From Phoronis australis (Eukaryota > Phoronida > Phoronidae): a DNA stretch of 64,000 bases. Location of the stretch: positions 1,373,657 to 1,437,656 of the forward strand of contig NMRA01000035.1 of assembly GCA_002633005.1 (NCBI GenBank). Reading direction: 5' to 3'. This document shows positions 1 to 13,000 of this stretch, in pieces (within the stretch, counting starts at the first letter, position 1; each line of letters starts with the position of its first letter). The notes under the pieces are model-generated. The model was not told where the DNA came from and did not search any database. It worked only from the letters and a program-made list of their open reading frames with translations. Made by a program: the position numbers and the translations under genes.

Positions 1-2126
1 GTCATTCCATTTCTAGGCGGGCTCTGTATGTACAGTAATATTAGCTTGGAATCAGATGTGACATTGCTCATAAGATGCTTGGAAACTGGGAGGAGCCTGT
101 GTTCAGACGATCACTGTGGGTGTCCTCAGTGTGCAAATGTTTGCACTCCTTTTATTGTTTTGTTTGCTGACCTATTCCTAGAATTTAAGTTATTATATCT
201 AGATTAATCAGTGTAATTTAATTATTTTTCTTGAGGTAAAAGTTCTTTCTCACTTTTTTCTGTGCCTCCCCCACCCCATCCCCCCAAATAGGCATCAACT
301 AAGGTCACTAAATCTAATGCGTGCTTATGGACTTGTGGAAACACTGATTGTCCAGCTTTCTTATGCTGTTTTAGTTTCATTATTAAGTCAATTATTGGCT
401 TTGATACAAAGGGAGAGAGAGTTCTACACTGAATTCTCAATATTATTGAAAATATCTTTCATGCAACGACCCCTAATTTAAGAACGAAATCCCCATTTAT
501 TATCATTAAATTAAGGGGTCAGATTTTAGTTTAGGAAATGTCATTAGTCATGGTAGAAAAAGATTATATTTGTGAGCAGAGAACAACACAAATATGCAAA
601 AGATTTAAGGACTTTAGAGGAGTCCCTATTTGGGACTGTTTCATTCAACTGGGCACTGAAGTCTTCAAAGTTGAAAATAAAGAAATTAGTCAAAATGAAG
701 TACACTTCTAACATTTCATTAATCACTGTGTCTGTTAGAAGCACTGGCATGTCCAAACCAAAATATTGCAAAACAGACAACCCACAACAAGCTCATTAGC
801 GACAGAACCATATACAACCAGGCCGGTCCATGTTGCAGCCCAAAGATCCTCATGACGACAGAGATGGCAGTAATGGTGATGCGCAAGACGTCATTGGAAC
901 ATCAAGCTCAAATATTTACTATTAGTTACGTGATTGCTATGCAATAACAATGTTGGCTTTCTTCAGTATCCCTTATCAAATAAAAGGACAGGTGAACAGC
1001 AGGTTAATTAATCAATGGAACTTGCTTTACCTTTATAACAAAGGCAAATAAACCATTGGGTGGAGGGAGTGATGTAGAAGTACAGCAGTAGTAAACAAAC
1101 ATACCTACAGGTCAATAAAGTACAATGCAAGTGAATGGGTGGTTGTCAATACACAACCTGCTTCAGGAGATTGTGATTACTAAGGCCTACATTATTGATT
1201 GAGATAATTGATATAATTGTCAAATTATTTGCCGACAATCTGAATTAATCAGATAGTTACATGAAGTTGTAAGTATTCGGGTGAACTTCCGTGACAGTTG
1301 TCTAAGGATCAAATTACAAACTGCAGTATAAAAAGACAGAAAAGTAAGAGAATCAGTTACCTTATACACATTTGTTTTTGCCAAATGGGACTATACAGCA
1401 GCATAATCGTGGGAAAATTCCTACTCTAACATTTGGGTTTTGTTAGCCTCGATGCTGAAGAAAACCTATTTGCTAATTTCTCTTATACTGCATTGATTTT
1501 AAAAATTCAAAAGTGGCTACTGTTTGCTTTTCAATTTAAAAAAAAACAGTCATGTTAGTCATTTGCCTTTCTTATTGTTCACTTTTCACTTCGAAACTTG
1601 TACGCTAAACAGGCACTGTTGGTTTATGACTGAAATTATCTCATCCAACTTGTTTAGCCAAGCCCATGAATAGCAACTAGTTCACTTCATTTGTGACGGC
1701 GCCATCAAGCCTTCGATGTGCCAAGGAATTCGCTGGACTATGTTGGGTAAACAATGCATGCTTTCTCATCCACTTATGTGGAAATCCTGTTAGCGCAAGA
1801 TTTGTCTAACCTTGAAATTCATGCATGGTTCAGCCCTTACAGAATGCAAGATTTACACACATTTGCATGTTTGAGTACAAACATTTTAATTTCAACCATT
1901 TGATATCACACAAAAACAACACAGAGAATACCAGGTAGTAAGGGGCAATCCTTTTTAATTGAAACCTGACAAACACTGACATGGGCTGAAAGCAGAGACA
2001 CAATGATGTGAAGCAAAACGTAAACATTGACTCCTACATCAGAAGTTGTAGAACACACTTTTATCAGATACAAATATCATAGAATAATGCGTAAAATTGC
2101 ATAAAAGATAGCGAAATGTATCCTAC
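1..2126. other. Region downstream of MEIOB, no gene recognised
   Basis: It holds a foldback repeat (about 280-700, separate entry) and otherwise AT-rich sequence without a convincing exon. The missing terminal exon of MEIOB should lie here or just upstream, but I could not place it. Short open frames (for example minus strand 2027-1830) show no recognisable protein. Confidence 0.5.
280..700. repeat. Foldback repeat family F1, copy 1
   Basis: The stretch 290-480, read on the minus strand, matches 27215-27415 on the plus strand (shared words: TGTATCAAAGCCAA, AATGAAACTAAAACAGCATAA, TTTCCACAAGTCCA/TTTTCACAAGTCCA). The stretch 595-665, read on the plus strand, matches 27387-27462 (GGGACTGTTTCAT). 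So the two halves point toward each other, as in a foldback or MITE-like element. No coding capacity is seen. Confidence 0.6.
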
Positions 2127-5100
2127 CTTTAAATACACTTTGCACTTTTCGAGCAGAAACTTCCATTTCAGTTCAGTTCTCTGATGTTCAGGAAAAGCAA
2201 GAAAATCGTTTATCTGAAAAGTTACAATTATTAAATTTACAACTGCATGCACACTTTGGCCGTAGCAGCAATCAAAATTTATGGACGGTCAAAAAAATAA
2301 ATCCCTTTAAAACGATATGAAGTTATTAAATTATTTGATAGGTGCCACTTTCTTTATTACTCTTGACTCTCTCTCCTTCTTACAACCACTACTGTTATTG
2401 GAGCAATCCCAATTTCAACTTTAATCATCTTCATTATCAATCAGTATATGTTGGCCCAACCACTAAAATCGCAGTCATGTTGAATCCAAGTTCTTATTTA
2501 TCCCCATTGTTAGTCCATTCACTTTAATGAAGTCTTGCTAGAGCACTGAGGAGACAGGTTAGTGTAACACTCAACTGTCAGCTAAGGTAGCCACTGAAGA
2601 TTTGGGATTGGACCCAAGATCATCTAAATGGGAGTCCTATCCGGAACACAAACCAATGCACTACACTGCCTCTTTCTTATCACTTCCACCAGAGGCATGC
2701 AACTATTATCTCCCATGCCACTGTCACCATTCCACTACCATCCATCACTCCCTCCACCACCCTCACCCCCTCCACCACCCTCACCCCCTCCACCACCCTC
2801 ACCCCCTCCACCACCCTCACTACCATCATAACCTCTGAAGTGCAGTCACCCCCAAATCCTCATCACTGTCACTTCCTTACTATACACATATTTGCATACA
2901 TACATACATTCATATGCTAATTCGTCACCTATTTAGAACACAATATGGCAGGCACCTGAAGTTTTATCAGCTGTCAATTTTCTCATCTATTTCTAAGAAA
3001 ATTTTAGGATATTGTTGGTAGGTTTGTACTGTTAATGTCACAAAACAGCATTTCGATAAGATTATAAAATTTGCCGCAACGTAATGAACCTTTGAAAAAT
3101 AGAGAAATTACTAGTTTCATCAATGATAGCGCAAAACAAGTGACGAATTACCATATGATATATATGCACACATGCAGGCCTACGTACATCACAGCCTAAC
3201 ATGGTTGTTGCGACATCTCCACACAGCAGACACCTGTCAATGGAGCCAGTGTAATCAGAGAGAGTGACAGACAGGTTCCACTGTTCTATCACATCAGCTT
3301 CATTCACATCTAGATCAGAGACAGAAGCAGGACAGCTTGCATTGACACATACATGTGTAACTTTGTCCACACATCGCCTGCATTTTGCACTGAAAATCAA
3401 AATGTTAATACAGTAAATCACTACAATCCCACAAAGCAAGCATTCAAAAACTGCCAAACGTAAAAAACAACAAATGAAACTGTGGATTTCACGTCACCAG
3501 TTGAAGCCAACAAATACGTGCAGAGGGCCTTATAGACATCAGTGGAAAAACTTATAAACTGTTATACATTTTGCTTTGTCTACTGAAAACGTGAATTAGC
3601 TTATTGCTCACCCACAATAACCAGTTTTGGTTTAGATTGAACAAAAGTATATTAAGGTCAGAATAACGAACAGTAGACTAACAATGTCAAACTGTTCCAC
3701 AACACGTTTGGCACTGGAAAAGAATCACTTGACACTAAAGGGACTAAACATTCCTTTTTGGTAAAAAATAAACATCAAGAAAATCACCATAAAGTGCACG
3801 GGTTATTTTCATAACAAAGTATTGAATGTATTGACCACCTACCATTTGACAGAGTGCAAAGCTGCCTCGTCTCCATCCAGATTCAACATTGTCAAATAGG
3901 CAAACACAATGGCGTAGTAACAGTCCAAGTCCTTCCTATTCTGACACTCCTGTTTGACCATTTCAACTGTTAACACCTCCTGAATATCATCCACTGTAAA
4001 CAAGCACTTGATTTTGCCTCTTCCTTTTTTATTCTTAATTTTAGGATCATCAACAACTGTTTGTACAAATGACATTTAGTAAATCAAAATAAATTTCTAG
4101 AGGACTAACTTTAAAAATAGATTGGATAAGGATGATTGTACAAATCATGCATAGAGTATTCTTCAGAAATCATGTGGAGTTGTATAATATTTTACCAGCT
4201 TCAAAAGTTATAACTAAAATAAGAACATTTCATGAATTACAAATCCATGTAGGGTATTTGTAATTTTATCATCAAGTTCAAAACATGTTAATCTGTGTCA
4301 TTTAATAGTGTCAGCCACTTACTTGATGTACCTCAAAAGATAAAAAACTGAAGTCAAAAATTATCTGGGAAAAAAATTTACTAAGTTGCTCAAAATTTCA
4401 TTTTGTAAATGAGTGAATTTGATAAAAATAAAGCAACAGATTCCTCAAAGGAATCTAATAGTAGCTGACATCACAGCCACTAATTTACAAATAACAACAA
4501 AGAAAATAACAGCAATTCATAAGTTCACCTTTGTCGATTAAGTCTTCAAAATTCAAATTTGCTGATGAAAATTTTTAACCGACAAATATATAAGATGTCT
4601 TTCATCCTTGAAAAAATATGTTCAGTCTTCCTGAGGGGAGGCACAAGAGCAGCATTGACAAAACAGGAGGAATAAGCTTCAACTCACAGTTGACTGGCTC
4701 CCTGCCATTGTCCTCCGATGCAAATTCATCAAAGTCCACTGTTTGGGCATATCGATACAATGAATGGGCTTCTCTGGTGTCTGCAAAGGTTAATCAAATA
4801 TTGCCATGTTCAGTATGAGAGCTATTCAACCAAGCTCAAGTTGAGATATTGTGGAGATAATTTTAAGATAAATTCACAATGCGCTGGGAAATGCACAAAT
4901 ATAACCCAGTGAGTTTATAGCATAAACATTGTCACACAGGATCATCTATATTTTCTCATTACTTTTATATAATAAATAATGCAATTTCATAGTGATAGGG
5001 GAGCTGCCATCTCAATACCCAAGATGTTAAAAATTCCTGACCGCAAAACCGCAAGTCTTTCAGAAGGCCATATTCATTATGATGATGGCATCAAGATGAG

Positions 5101-8100
5101 AGTTGCTTAATGAATTAAGACATTTTTTTCACCTTTTTTGCTATTTGATGGTCTAGTCTACACAAATAAATGAACAGATCAAAAACGTTGTTGGTTTCTT
5201 TTTTTGATGAAATGAGTTGGTGCAATAGCATTTTTTAGGTTGTGTGCTCATTTTTTCAAAACATAATCCACCTGAGATGAGCAAAAATGATACGAGATTC
5301 TTTTTTACTCGTTGCATGGCACATCATGGTAATTCAAACCGTGCTTACATGCCTTTTGTGCAGCTTTTCAAAAAACATGAGAACTTGGTTAAAATTGTCA
5401 TGGGCAGGCATTTTTTCTCTCAAGATGGTGAGTGCAGGTCTCAAAGGAGTGTCTGCGAAGATCAGAACCAGCTTTGTTTTTTGTCTAATAGCATGCCCCT
5501 TTATAACTACCTGAAGCCCCAAAGACTGCATCATTACCATTTTGCCCTATGATGTTAAACATGAAAGTTTTGAATGTATGGATAACCGCACTGATGAAAT
5601 AACGACAAAGACAGTCCAGTTACAAAATGTTGAGCACGTAAAACCCCACCTGAGCAAAACAGACAATGGGTGACCTAGGGGCCAACACACCAGCACATTG
5701 AGATTGCTCATACGAGCAACAAGTAGATTTGACAAGACCTCTGAACACCACAGTTGATGCATTTGTATTCAGATACCCCCATTAATGTGACAAGTATTTC
5801 ACCTGGATTGAGAATAAAAACTGTTTTACAATCCGCAGTGGCAATCATGGACTTGCGAAAGTCGTCATAGGACACTCTGACATCGACAGCAAACAAGACT
5901 GCAAAATAAAATAGAGACCCACTTCAATTCAGCTAAGTGCCATTCAATAGTCAACATAGACATAATCAACTGTGGAAACAAACCAATAACAAGCTTATTC
6001 GATTGAGTTCTGATCAACAAGTGTTGTTTGGAAGTCATTAACATCAATTTGTTTGCAGTGTCACAGTAATGTTTGAACAAGTCAGTTGTGTATGAAGCAA
6101 GTCTTAAGAGTAAAGAAACTTCTCTTTAATTGCAATATACTTTGTCAATGTTGCAAACAAGAGCTTCCCAGTGTGGTCAGGAAAATGACGCAGAACAACT
6201 CCTTGTAAAAGATTTTGAATTTCACAAAAATGGAGGGTTCAAGACTTTTTTGAAACAAACTCGAGCAGATAATGATAATGTCACAATGAAAAAATCAGCA
6301 TAGGACTGGCGTAGCTAGATTGAATAGAATGCAATATGAGTTACATTTAGTTAATAAAGATTAATAAAGATTATGAAGACACAAGGTCATAGCTACATTT
6401 GGGAGGAAATTTTGTACAAGTACTATAATGTCAGGAGTCCACCTAAAAACAGTAAAATAAATATGTACCATAATCTCTTGGAGTCAATGTCTGAATTTGA
6501 TCAATTTGTTCACGGTCCCACCTACAAAATAGAAAATGTCACATCAAAAGTGCAATGACAACCATTCCATTTAGAGGCTTACAAAGTGATTCGGCAAACA
6601 GCAGCTCAGAAAGCTTAAATAACATACCTTTTAAGCACCTCTTCACATCATACTTAATAGACAACAACAACAACATCTTAAATAAAGGCATGAGAGCTTC
6701 TTTTTGATGTTGCTTAAAAGTGACATTATAAGTGAGAAACATAATTTTCTGAAATCAGCCTTAGCGTAGAATGGAACCTGAAGCCCGTGCGGTTGCAGTC
6801 CAATGCTCTGTTGATCGAGCTAAACCAAGCGTTTTTATCTAGCAAAGTCACCAGCCTTGATTAAGGCAAATACTAGATATACAATGGCGAGAACTGGCAA
6901 TATGTCATAAAATTCCAAACACACAATGGATTTTGTTGTTTCACACCGGAGGTCAAAGCTTCAACACCAAAAATCTATCAATGAACCCAAAATACATTTT
7001 CAGTAACAAAACTAAACTAAAGCTTGCTCATTTTGACTACACAATTTCAAAACCAGGCATTGTTTCTTTTGCACTTACAGGATTAAAGGAAAAGATGAGC
7101 ATGTGTCATCAAACAGCTTCAATTCACACCTCTGAGTATGTCTGCCAGTCTTTGTTACAATGTCTTTAGTAGGTCCAATCTAAAGCAACATAACGGTTTA
7201 GACAGTGGCACACAGGAAATTAACCATCGTAAACGAAAAAGCAGTGCTGAAAACATACGAGTACCAATAAGAACAATTTGCAAAAGCCAAAAATTATTAC
7301 GTTTCAACACATGACACACGTTTTCTGGCTTTTGAATATGGTTTAGACTAAGGGCGTGAATTTTTAATATCAAATTCATTTTTCTAACATACATTTAGAC
7401 CGTCAGTCATGTATTTTTGTCAAAAGTTCTAATTTGCCTTATTATTTCTTATGATACATTTACAAAACAGCATAACCAAAACTGGCAATACATACATATT
7501 TCAAACGACAGAAATAGTCTGCTTGTTTATTAACACAGGAACACTGGGACCCGTTCCAGCAAAACTGACTTGGCTAAGACAAATCTTAAATTTTAGTAAA
7601 TTTTCAGATAAAACTTAAAGTTGTCTGGAGACCGTTTCAAGATAGAGATCTTAAGTTTGAATTAAGTTTTTGATTAAAGTTTTGTCTTAATTTTAACAAT
7701 CTTACGGGATGTGGAAGTTTCAAAGCATTGAAGTTAAGACAAATCTTAGACTTAAGTTCATTTTTGACTTACGTCAGTTTCCTGGAACAGGCCCATGGTT
7801 TCAATTTATAAGGAGGTGCTCATATAAGAATTAAGGTGATGAAGCACCTTATCGTCTTAGGTGTATTAAGCCAAATATATGCAAAATTATAAGTTTTAAC
7901 TCTGTAAAAGTAAAATATTTTATGAAAGTAGGAAGCATGCAACTAAAATTTGATTTTTAGCTTTATGTAAATCTGCCATTTATTGGGTCACACAATCCAG
8001 GTCTTTTTAGTAAAACTTAGCAAAACACTGGCATCTGTTACATGACCAAATTTCGTTTGACATAAATATTCAAAATGAAATCTCAAAAATGCTGTTACAG

Positions 8101-10621
8101 TTTTCTAAATTATTTCGTTTTTTATGCAACTTCTTGAATTTTTTCCTAACAATCACGAAAGTGCTATTTTTGATAGCCCCTCATGCAAAAGTGGAAGCAT
8201 TTTGAGACCAGTGCATAAAGAGTGGCATCTGAAAGTTTTATACGAGTCCCATCAGCCATTTCTGAGATATGATGTTCCGAAGTTGGCCAAACCTGGCCCT
8301 TTTTGAGGAGTCTTACATAACCTTGAGCATCTGAACAAAAATAAATGCAGTTTATAGCCTCTGAAAGAAGATTAACTGTCTTTTTACTTGACGTTTTTTG
8401 AGTTTCCAGTATCATTGCTCATTGTTCATTCTACAAAGTGCGTCGTTCGTTTGCCAACGTGTGCATACAAAGCATGTGACGGCTCGAGTCACCTACTTTC
8501 ACAGGAAGGCGTAACCGTACAATTAATCCAAGTGCAAATTCTGACCCACTGATCTAGAAACTGATCCCGTGTCTTTGTACTGAAGTGCATGGAATTTTTG
8601 GGACACCCATTTTATTGACTAATTGTGCTTAAAATGCAATGCAATTAGTTTTATTGTGATTAACTATAATTCGCGAAATAACACAATGGTGAGAGCACAA
8701 CCGGTACAAATTTTAAAATCTTATATTTTTTTCACACTGATGAAATCTCACATGTTTAACAGATGCAAGCAGACTAATGTGCTCTTTATCCAGGTTTTGT
8801 CCATTGCTTATGACATCTTCCAGTGTGTAGTAATCACTGTTATCTTTGATTGGCAGATGCTTCAATTTGTCATACTTATCCATATTCCATCCGCCATACA
8901 GTTTTAAGATCGAGTAGTTTTCACTGATGTTCATCTGAAATGGACTGAAAAGCATACAAGTTTAAAAATCCAAAATGTGACTTTTAAGAAATCAATTTTT
9001 AATCAGCAAAGCAACCATCTGGAGATATTACAAAAATAACTTGCAAATTAAGATAACACAATCTTCTATCGTCATAACCTTTACTTCCTAGCACACATGT
9101 TTAATCTTTTTCAACGCCTACCTGGAAGTATAAGGTCTGAACCGTTCATCTGTACCGTCTTGAGGTTTGGACTGAATTTGAGGGTTGTTGATTTCAATCA
9201 CGTCGCCAATGTGAAACATGGAGGCTAGCATTTGTATGTGGTCTTTGCTTCCCCAGCATGTTGCATTGATAAAATCCACAGAAGAATCTCGCACAGTAAA
9301 ACTCAACAGGTGTCTCTCTGAACCAGGGTCTGTCAAAATGCGTTACGAACTATGCATTCTTTGAGGCATAAATGCTAATTCGTAAGCATGCACATGAATG
9401 CGTTAAAATAAGAGTGACTGATTTGGTTTGAAAAGCCCAATTGCCTTGCACAAACAATGCAATGATCAAATGTTTAAAATGTGATAAGTAAATCAAGATC
9501 ATACTTTCTTTGTCTTTGAAATAAAATTAGTCACAGAAGCCCACGACAAGAGTAGTCAGTGTTTATCACAAAACAGTATAAGACATGCTTTATTTTGTCC
9601 ATTACTAAAGTGCAGAAATTATTTCACACTCATTGTGTTCCTTATAAGAATAGTGAAAGGTAAGTTTACTCACTCTTTTTACTTAAAATTGCCTTTGACG
9701 ATTCTTTAGCAATTACTACACCAACAATGGTCTAAAGAAAAATCACGTGACAAGTTCAACAATACAAAGAAATGAGGAAATGCAGTGATAGTTGATAGCA
9801 AGCTCCAATACACATCAAATAATGCAAAAATAGCATATACTGTGTGCATGTGAGTGTGTGCCTGTGTTTGTGCAATATATACATATTCTCAGCTACTTGG
9901 CTTGTAGAAAATAGTGAAGAATTATTATAGCATCATATAATCACCTAGGTGTACTGCATGTACGGTGCATGTAATTAGTTAGCAACTTAATTTTAATGAT
10001 TGAATTGGTGTTTTCACAATATTTACTGGGAATGTATACATCTCTTTAATTTCCATCTAAACATTACATGGGTTAGCTTAATTAGCTCTGGTCTTTGCAC
10101 CATTCATTTTGAAATAGGCGCCTCAAAACTGGTATCAGGTGGTGCTGAGCAAAGAGACGGAGACAAAAGGAGACAGACCCATTTGCGCTGGCATCAGGTG
10201 ATGCTGGGAACAAAATTTTAACTCCCTCTTTCATTTAAAAAAGAGAGCAAACAATCCGGTTCTTCAGGTGGTATCAGGAGATGCTGAGGAAAAAAGAATC
10301 CCGGCCATTTTTGGTGGCATTAGGTGACTTTTCAATCTAAAAACATTCCACATCGATTCCCAAGAAAACATACAACTGAGTCTGTCATACTATTTTAGGG
10401 TTAATGGAGGGAATAAACATAGAATTTTCAGTTTGCTAAGAAAAGAAGAAAGACAGCCAACTTACTATGTTGTTTACTCCCACGACTAGATTGCGGATTG
10501 CAGTTGTACCGGTATGGACAGGATCAGAATTGCTAGGGTAGGTATTGGTCGTGGTCCACCTCCTTGACATGTTACTCTCATATCCATCCGCAAAATCATC
10601 AAAATTTCCGGACCATGCCAT
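2127..10621 (-). CDS. MEIOB: MEIOB orthologue, meiosis-specific protein with OB domains (terminal exon unresolved)
   Basis: Eleven exons join with consistent phase: 10621-10466, 9731-9674, 9329-9122, 8944-8752, 7179-7079, 6521-6469, 5898-5803, 4780-4688, 4056-3843, 3389-3188, 2213-2127 (487 residues; human MEIOB is about 471). Recognisable segments are GSERHLLSFTVRDS and ATCWGSKDHIQ in OB-A, QRCELKLFDDTCSSFPL then LWDREQI in OB-B, DVRVSYDDFRKSM, and in OB-C a cysteine cluster (KCAKCRRC, CVNASC, about residues 390-412) followed by LSDYTGSIDRCLL and ELKWKFLLEKCKVYLK. The cysteines occupy the place of the CxxC pairs of human MEIOB, so a zinc ribbon is inferred. Known for the family: an RPA1-like single-strand DNA-binding protein that works with SPATA22 and RPA in meiotic recombination. 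The start is the ATG at 10621 (MAWSGNFDD). The last ~20-35 residues after YLK are not securely placed; an acceptor near 2002 gives an unconvincing hydrophobic tail. No frameshift or stop is seen, so the gene looks functional. Confidence 0.92.
2603..2675 (-). repeat. tRNA-derived SINE-like fragment
   Basis: Read on the minus strand, it has an A-box-like TAGTGCATTGGTT and a B-box-like GGGTCCAATCCC about 35 bases apart, the layout of a tRNA-derived pol III promoter. Stems are too imperfect for a functional tRNA. It lies just downstream of MEIOB exon 10, inside the next intron. Confidence 0.4.
2749..2820 (+). repeat. 18-bp minisatellite, four units
   Basis: The unit ctccaccaccctcacccc is repeated in tandem about four times with almost no change. 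The strand is purely pyrimidine-rich. It lies in a MEIOB intron. Confidence 0.9.
6758..6832 (-). repeat. tRNA-like sequence (SINE head or tRNA pseudogene)
   Basis: On the minus strand it reads GGTTTAGCTCGATCAACAG (A-box, D-arm GCTC...GAGC pairs), an anticodon-like loop CTGCAAC, and a B-box-like AGGTTCCATTC. The anticodon and T stems do not pair well, so a working tRNA is unlikely. It sits in the MEIOB intron between exons 5 and 6. Confidence 0.4.
7547..7793. mobile_element. Inverted-repeat MITE in a MEIOB intron
   Basis: About 247 bases with imperfect terminal inverted repeats: GGGACCCGTTCCAGCAAAAC on the left, and GGGCCTGTTCCAGGAAACTG when the right end is read inversely. Internal direct and inverted copies of TTAAGACAAATCTTA make most of it self-complementary. 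No open frame; non-autonomous. Confidence 0.8.
8000..8310 (-). repeat. Dispersed repeat family R2, minus-strand copy
   Basis: Read inversely, it shares GCATGAGGGGCTATCAAAAA and CTGTAACAGCATTTTTGAGA with the plus-strand copies near 30140 and 59830-59930. It lies within the MEIOB intron between exons 4 and 5. No coding capacity is seen. Confidence 0.6.
10131..10335 (+). repeat. Degenerate minisatellite in MEIOB intron 1
   Basis: The word GGYATCAGGTGRTGCTGRG recurs at about 10131, 10190, 10270 and 10315, embedded in A/G-rich spacers of 45 to 80 bases. The copies are diverged, so the array is old. Confidence 0.55.
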
Positions 10622-12679
10622 TATACTCAAATCAAGAATTCTTCAAGATCTAAAAACAAAAATTTAGAAAAATTAGGGACCCCAATACATATCAACTTTC
10701 TCTTGTTCAGTAGCGATTCCAGACAAGAGCGGAGGTGAATTTCTAGTTAGATCCTAGTCTGCACAGTTCATTGTCTGTTATCAGCAGCACACCAACTATA
10801 CAGCCCGGGGGGAGGGGGGTCAGTTATGTTAAGGTGCCCACAGGCGCATACCAAAAGTTTTTTGATAGACTTCCTTTTGCGGTTGCCAGGTCTCTTAATT
10901 CCCACCCCGTTTTACAGGGTACATTTGATGAAAGGGACATTGAGGTGACTATTGGACCCCGCGTGGGTCCCGAAAAACTTGCTGAAAAAGCACCGCCTAC
11001 CTGCAATTTTTGGTACACGCCTGTGAGCACCTCAGTTGTCCTTATGAGTGACCACCCCCTCGAGTATACACCATGCTTTTAAGTGCAAAACTACTTCAAG
11101 AAGTTGGTTCTCATAGATGGATTTTTTTTTATTCAGAAACCAAAATGATTAGCATTTAATGAACAAATTGTGATTGCAATAATAGGTGACTTCAAAAATT
11201 TGTTTATTTATTTCAGTACAGTGCAATCTCACTAGTTTAGAACACAATGTGGCTGACAAGTCAAATTTAATTGGTCATTTTTTCATCAAGGATTAGTAAC
11301 AGCTTTTAATCATAAATTAAAAACTTAACCATAACTCACCATCAGAATTAAAGAAACTGTAAGTCTACTAAATACCAATTTTGTTAATTATTTTTGGTAA
11401 CTTGATTTTATGCAATGTAGCAGTCAGATTGAGTAAGATTTTATGAATGTAGGCAATTTTCAAGCAAAATGCTTGGTAGCTTGGAACCATACTGTCACCA
11501 GTCGCATTTACATTCTAAACACATTGATGCTGGGGTCTCAATAACACTGAAATTGTTTCCAGGCGAAGAAGCTTTGTCCCCGCTAACATGAAAATGGATT
11601 CTGCACCTCCCTGATATCTTTTCATCTCTTATCATACACAGACATGCACCGAGCTCATTGACAATCACTACCTGTGCTGTAATCGTTCTGTATACTAATT
11701 AAAATGCTTTTGCACACTCCTTGCATCCAATTATTTCTGCTTAGTAAGTGTTGCGGCAACCGTGAACGACAGAAGGAACATTTTCAAAAGCACTATTTGT
11801 ATCTTAAAAGTTTTGACGTAGTGTCTTGAAGGACTGTGTCGTTTCCCTACAGAAGGAAATTAACAAGCCTGAACAAGAGAAAGTTGAAATGGTATGAAAT
11901 CATCAGTGATCCATGAAAAATGTTAACTCCACAGTGACCCAGAAAAAATCTTAACGACCACCATTTTGGAAAAAACAGAATCTGAGTATGGTCAAGTTTC
12001 TTCAATTTAGAACACACAACGACAGAATGGTGAAAATTATTTGATCAAAATATTGAACCACAAAAGTAACCAGGAAGGAAACTGGTCATCATTTCCAAAG
12101 TTTAAATCCAACAACTGTCATCAACAGATAATGCAATAAAAGTTTGTTTTAACAATACAATTAGGTTTAGAATATTATGATCTTGGAATATTTTTCTTGA
12201 AATTTTACAAAATTTTACTGTAAACGTGGTAGAATACTGGGTTTACATAGTTTACCCCTAGTACTCACTGGTGCTTCCAAACAGTCCATCCTTTGTGTTC
12301 TAAGCTCAATGCTAATTTAGAAAAAATAACTCCATTCAACTGCTTTTCTGACCAGTAAACCACCTGAAGTGAACTTAATTTGACAATGCAGTATACAAGC
12401 AGTGGAATTGTACTGCGAATTTATTAATAACCCAGTTCTTAATACCTAATATACTTCATGCATGTCCATAAATGAAAGTTCAATTACATGCAAAAAATCT
12501 TACATTGACATCCTTGTCGGTCAAGATTGTACAACTTAACCAGCCGCAATGAACAAACCAGAAATCAAAACAGTTGGAGCTCAAATGAACCAATGTTTCT
12601 ATTCAGATAGCACTCAGCGCACTTCAACCGAAAATGCATGTAGCCTCCTTTGTGAGAAGCCTGAGAGTGGCATGATCCT

Positions 12680-13000
12680 TGTCCAAGAACACCAGACTCA
12701 ATCTATAGTGTGACCAGTTGTCAATGAATGGTTAAGAACAACATTATGTGTGTCTTTACAGTGTTCCTTGACTCTGATACTGAGAATCCTGTTGGTCATT
12801 CCAATGTAAAACTGTTCACATTCATTACAGTTGAGCTAGTACACATCGTGACTTCTTTGACAATTACAAATCGTGGGTGGATTTTTTTTTGTTAAAAGAC
12901 CGTTCTTAACTGATGTAAGTAATGAATTTGGCAATATCTTCCAACGCAAAGTGGTTGTTGCATTATTTACCACCAACACTTGGAGACAGGCTAGATCTTA
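12680..13000 (-). pseudogene. Penelope-like element fragment with GIY-YIG endonuclease remnant
   Basis: On the minus strand one frame reads TICNCQRSHDVY, a stop (TAG), then LNCNECEQFYIGMTNR, ILSIRVKEHC and LNHSLTTGHT before a TGA. The FYIG...R...H pattern with upstream Cys pairs matches the C-terminal GIY-YIG domain of Penelope-like retroelements (YIG motif, then the R and E/H residues). The in-frame stop and the lack of an intact reverse transcriptase show it is dead. Upstream of it (higher coordinates) the frame NNHFALEDIAKFI may belong to the same element. Confidence 0.55.

Noticed and set aside
820-900. Candidate MEIOB last exon (minus strand LRITITAISVVM)
   Set aside because: It faintly resembles the LKISVLSC tail, but every upstream AG acceptor is followed by an in-frame stop.
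5244-5552. 102-codon plus-strand open frame in a MEIOB intron
   Set aside because: No family resemblance, no splice or promoter context, and an overlapping frame of similar length.
6758-6832. Functional tRNA gene with a GCA anticodon
   Set aside because: The D arm is good but the anticodon and T stems do not pair, so I list it only as tRNA-like.
10771-11082. 103-codon open frame upstream of MEIOB
   Set aside because: G-rich, repeat-like DNA with no recognisable domain and no splice partners.
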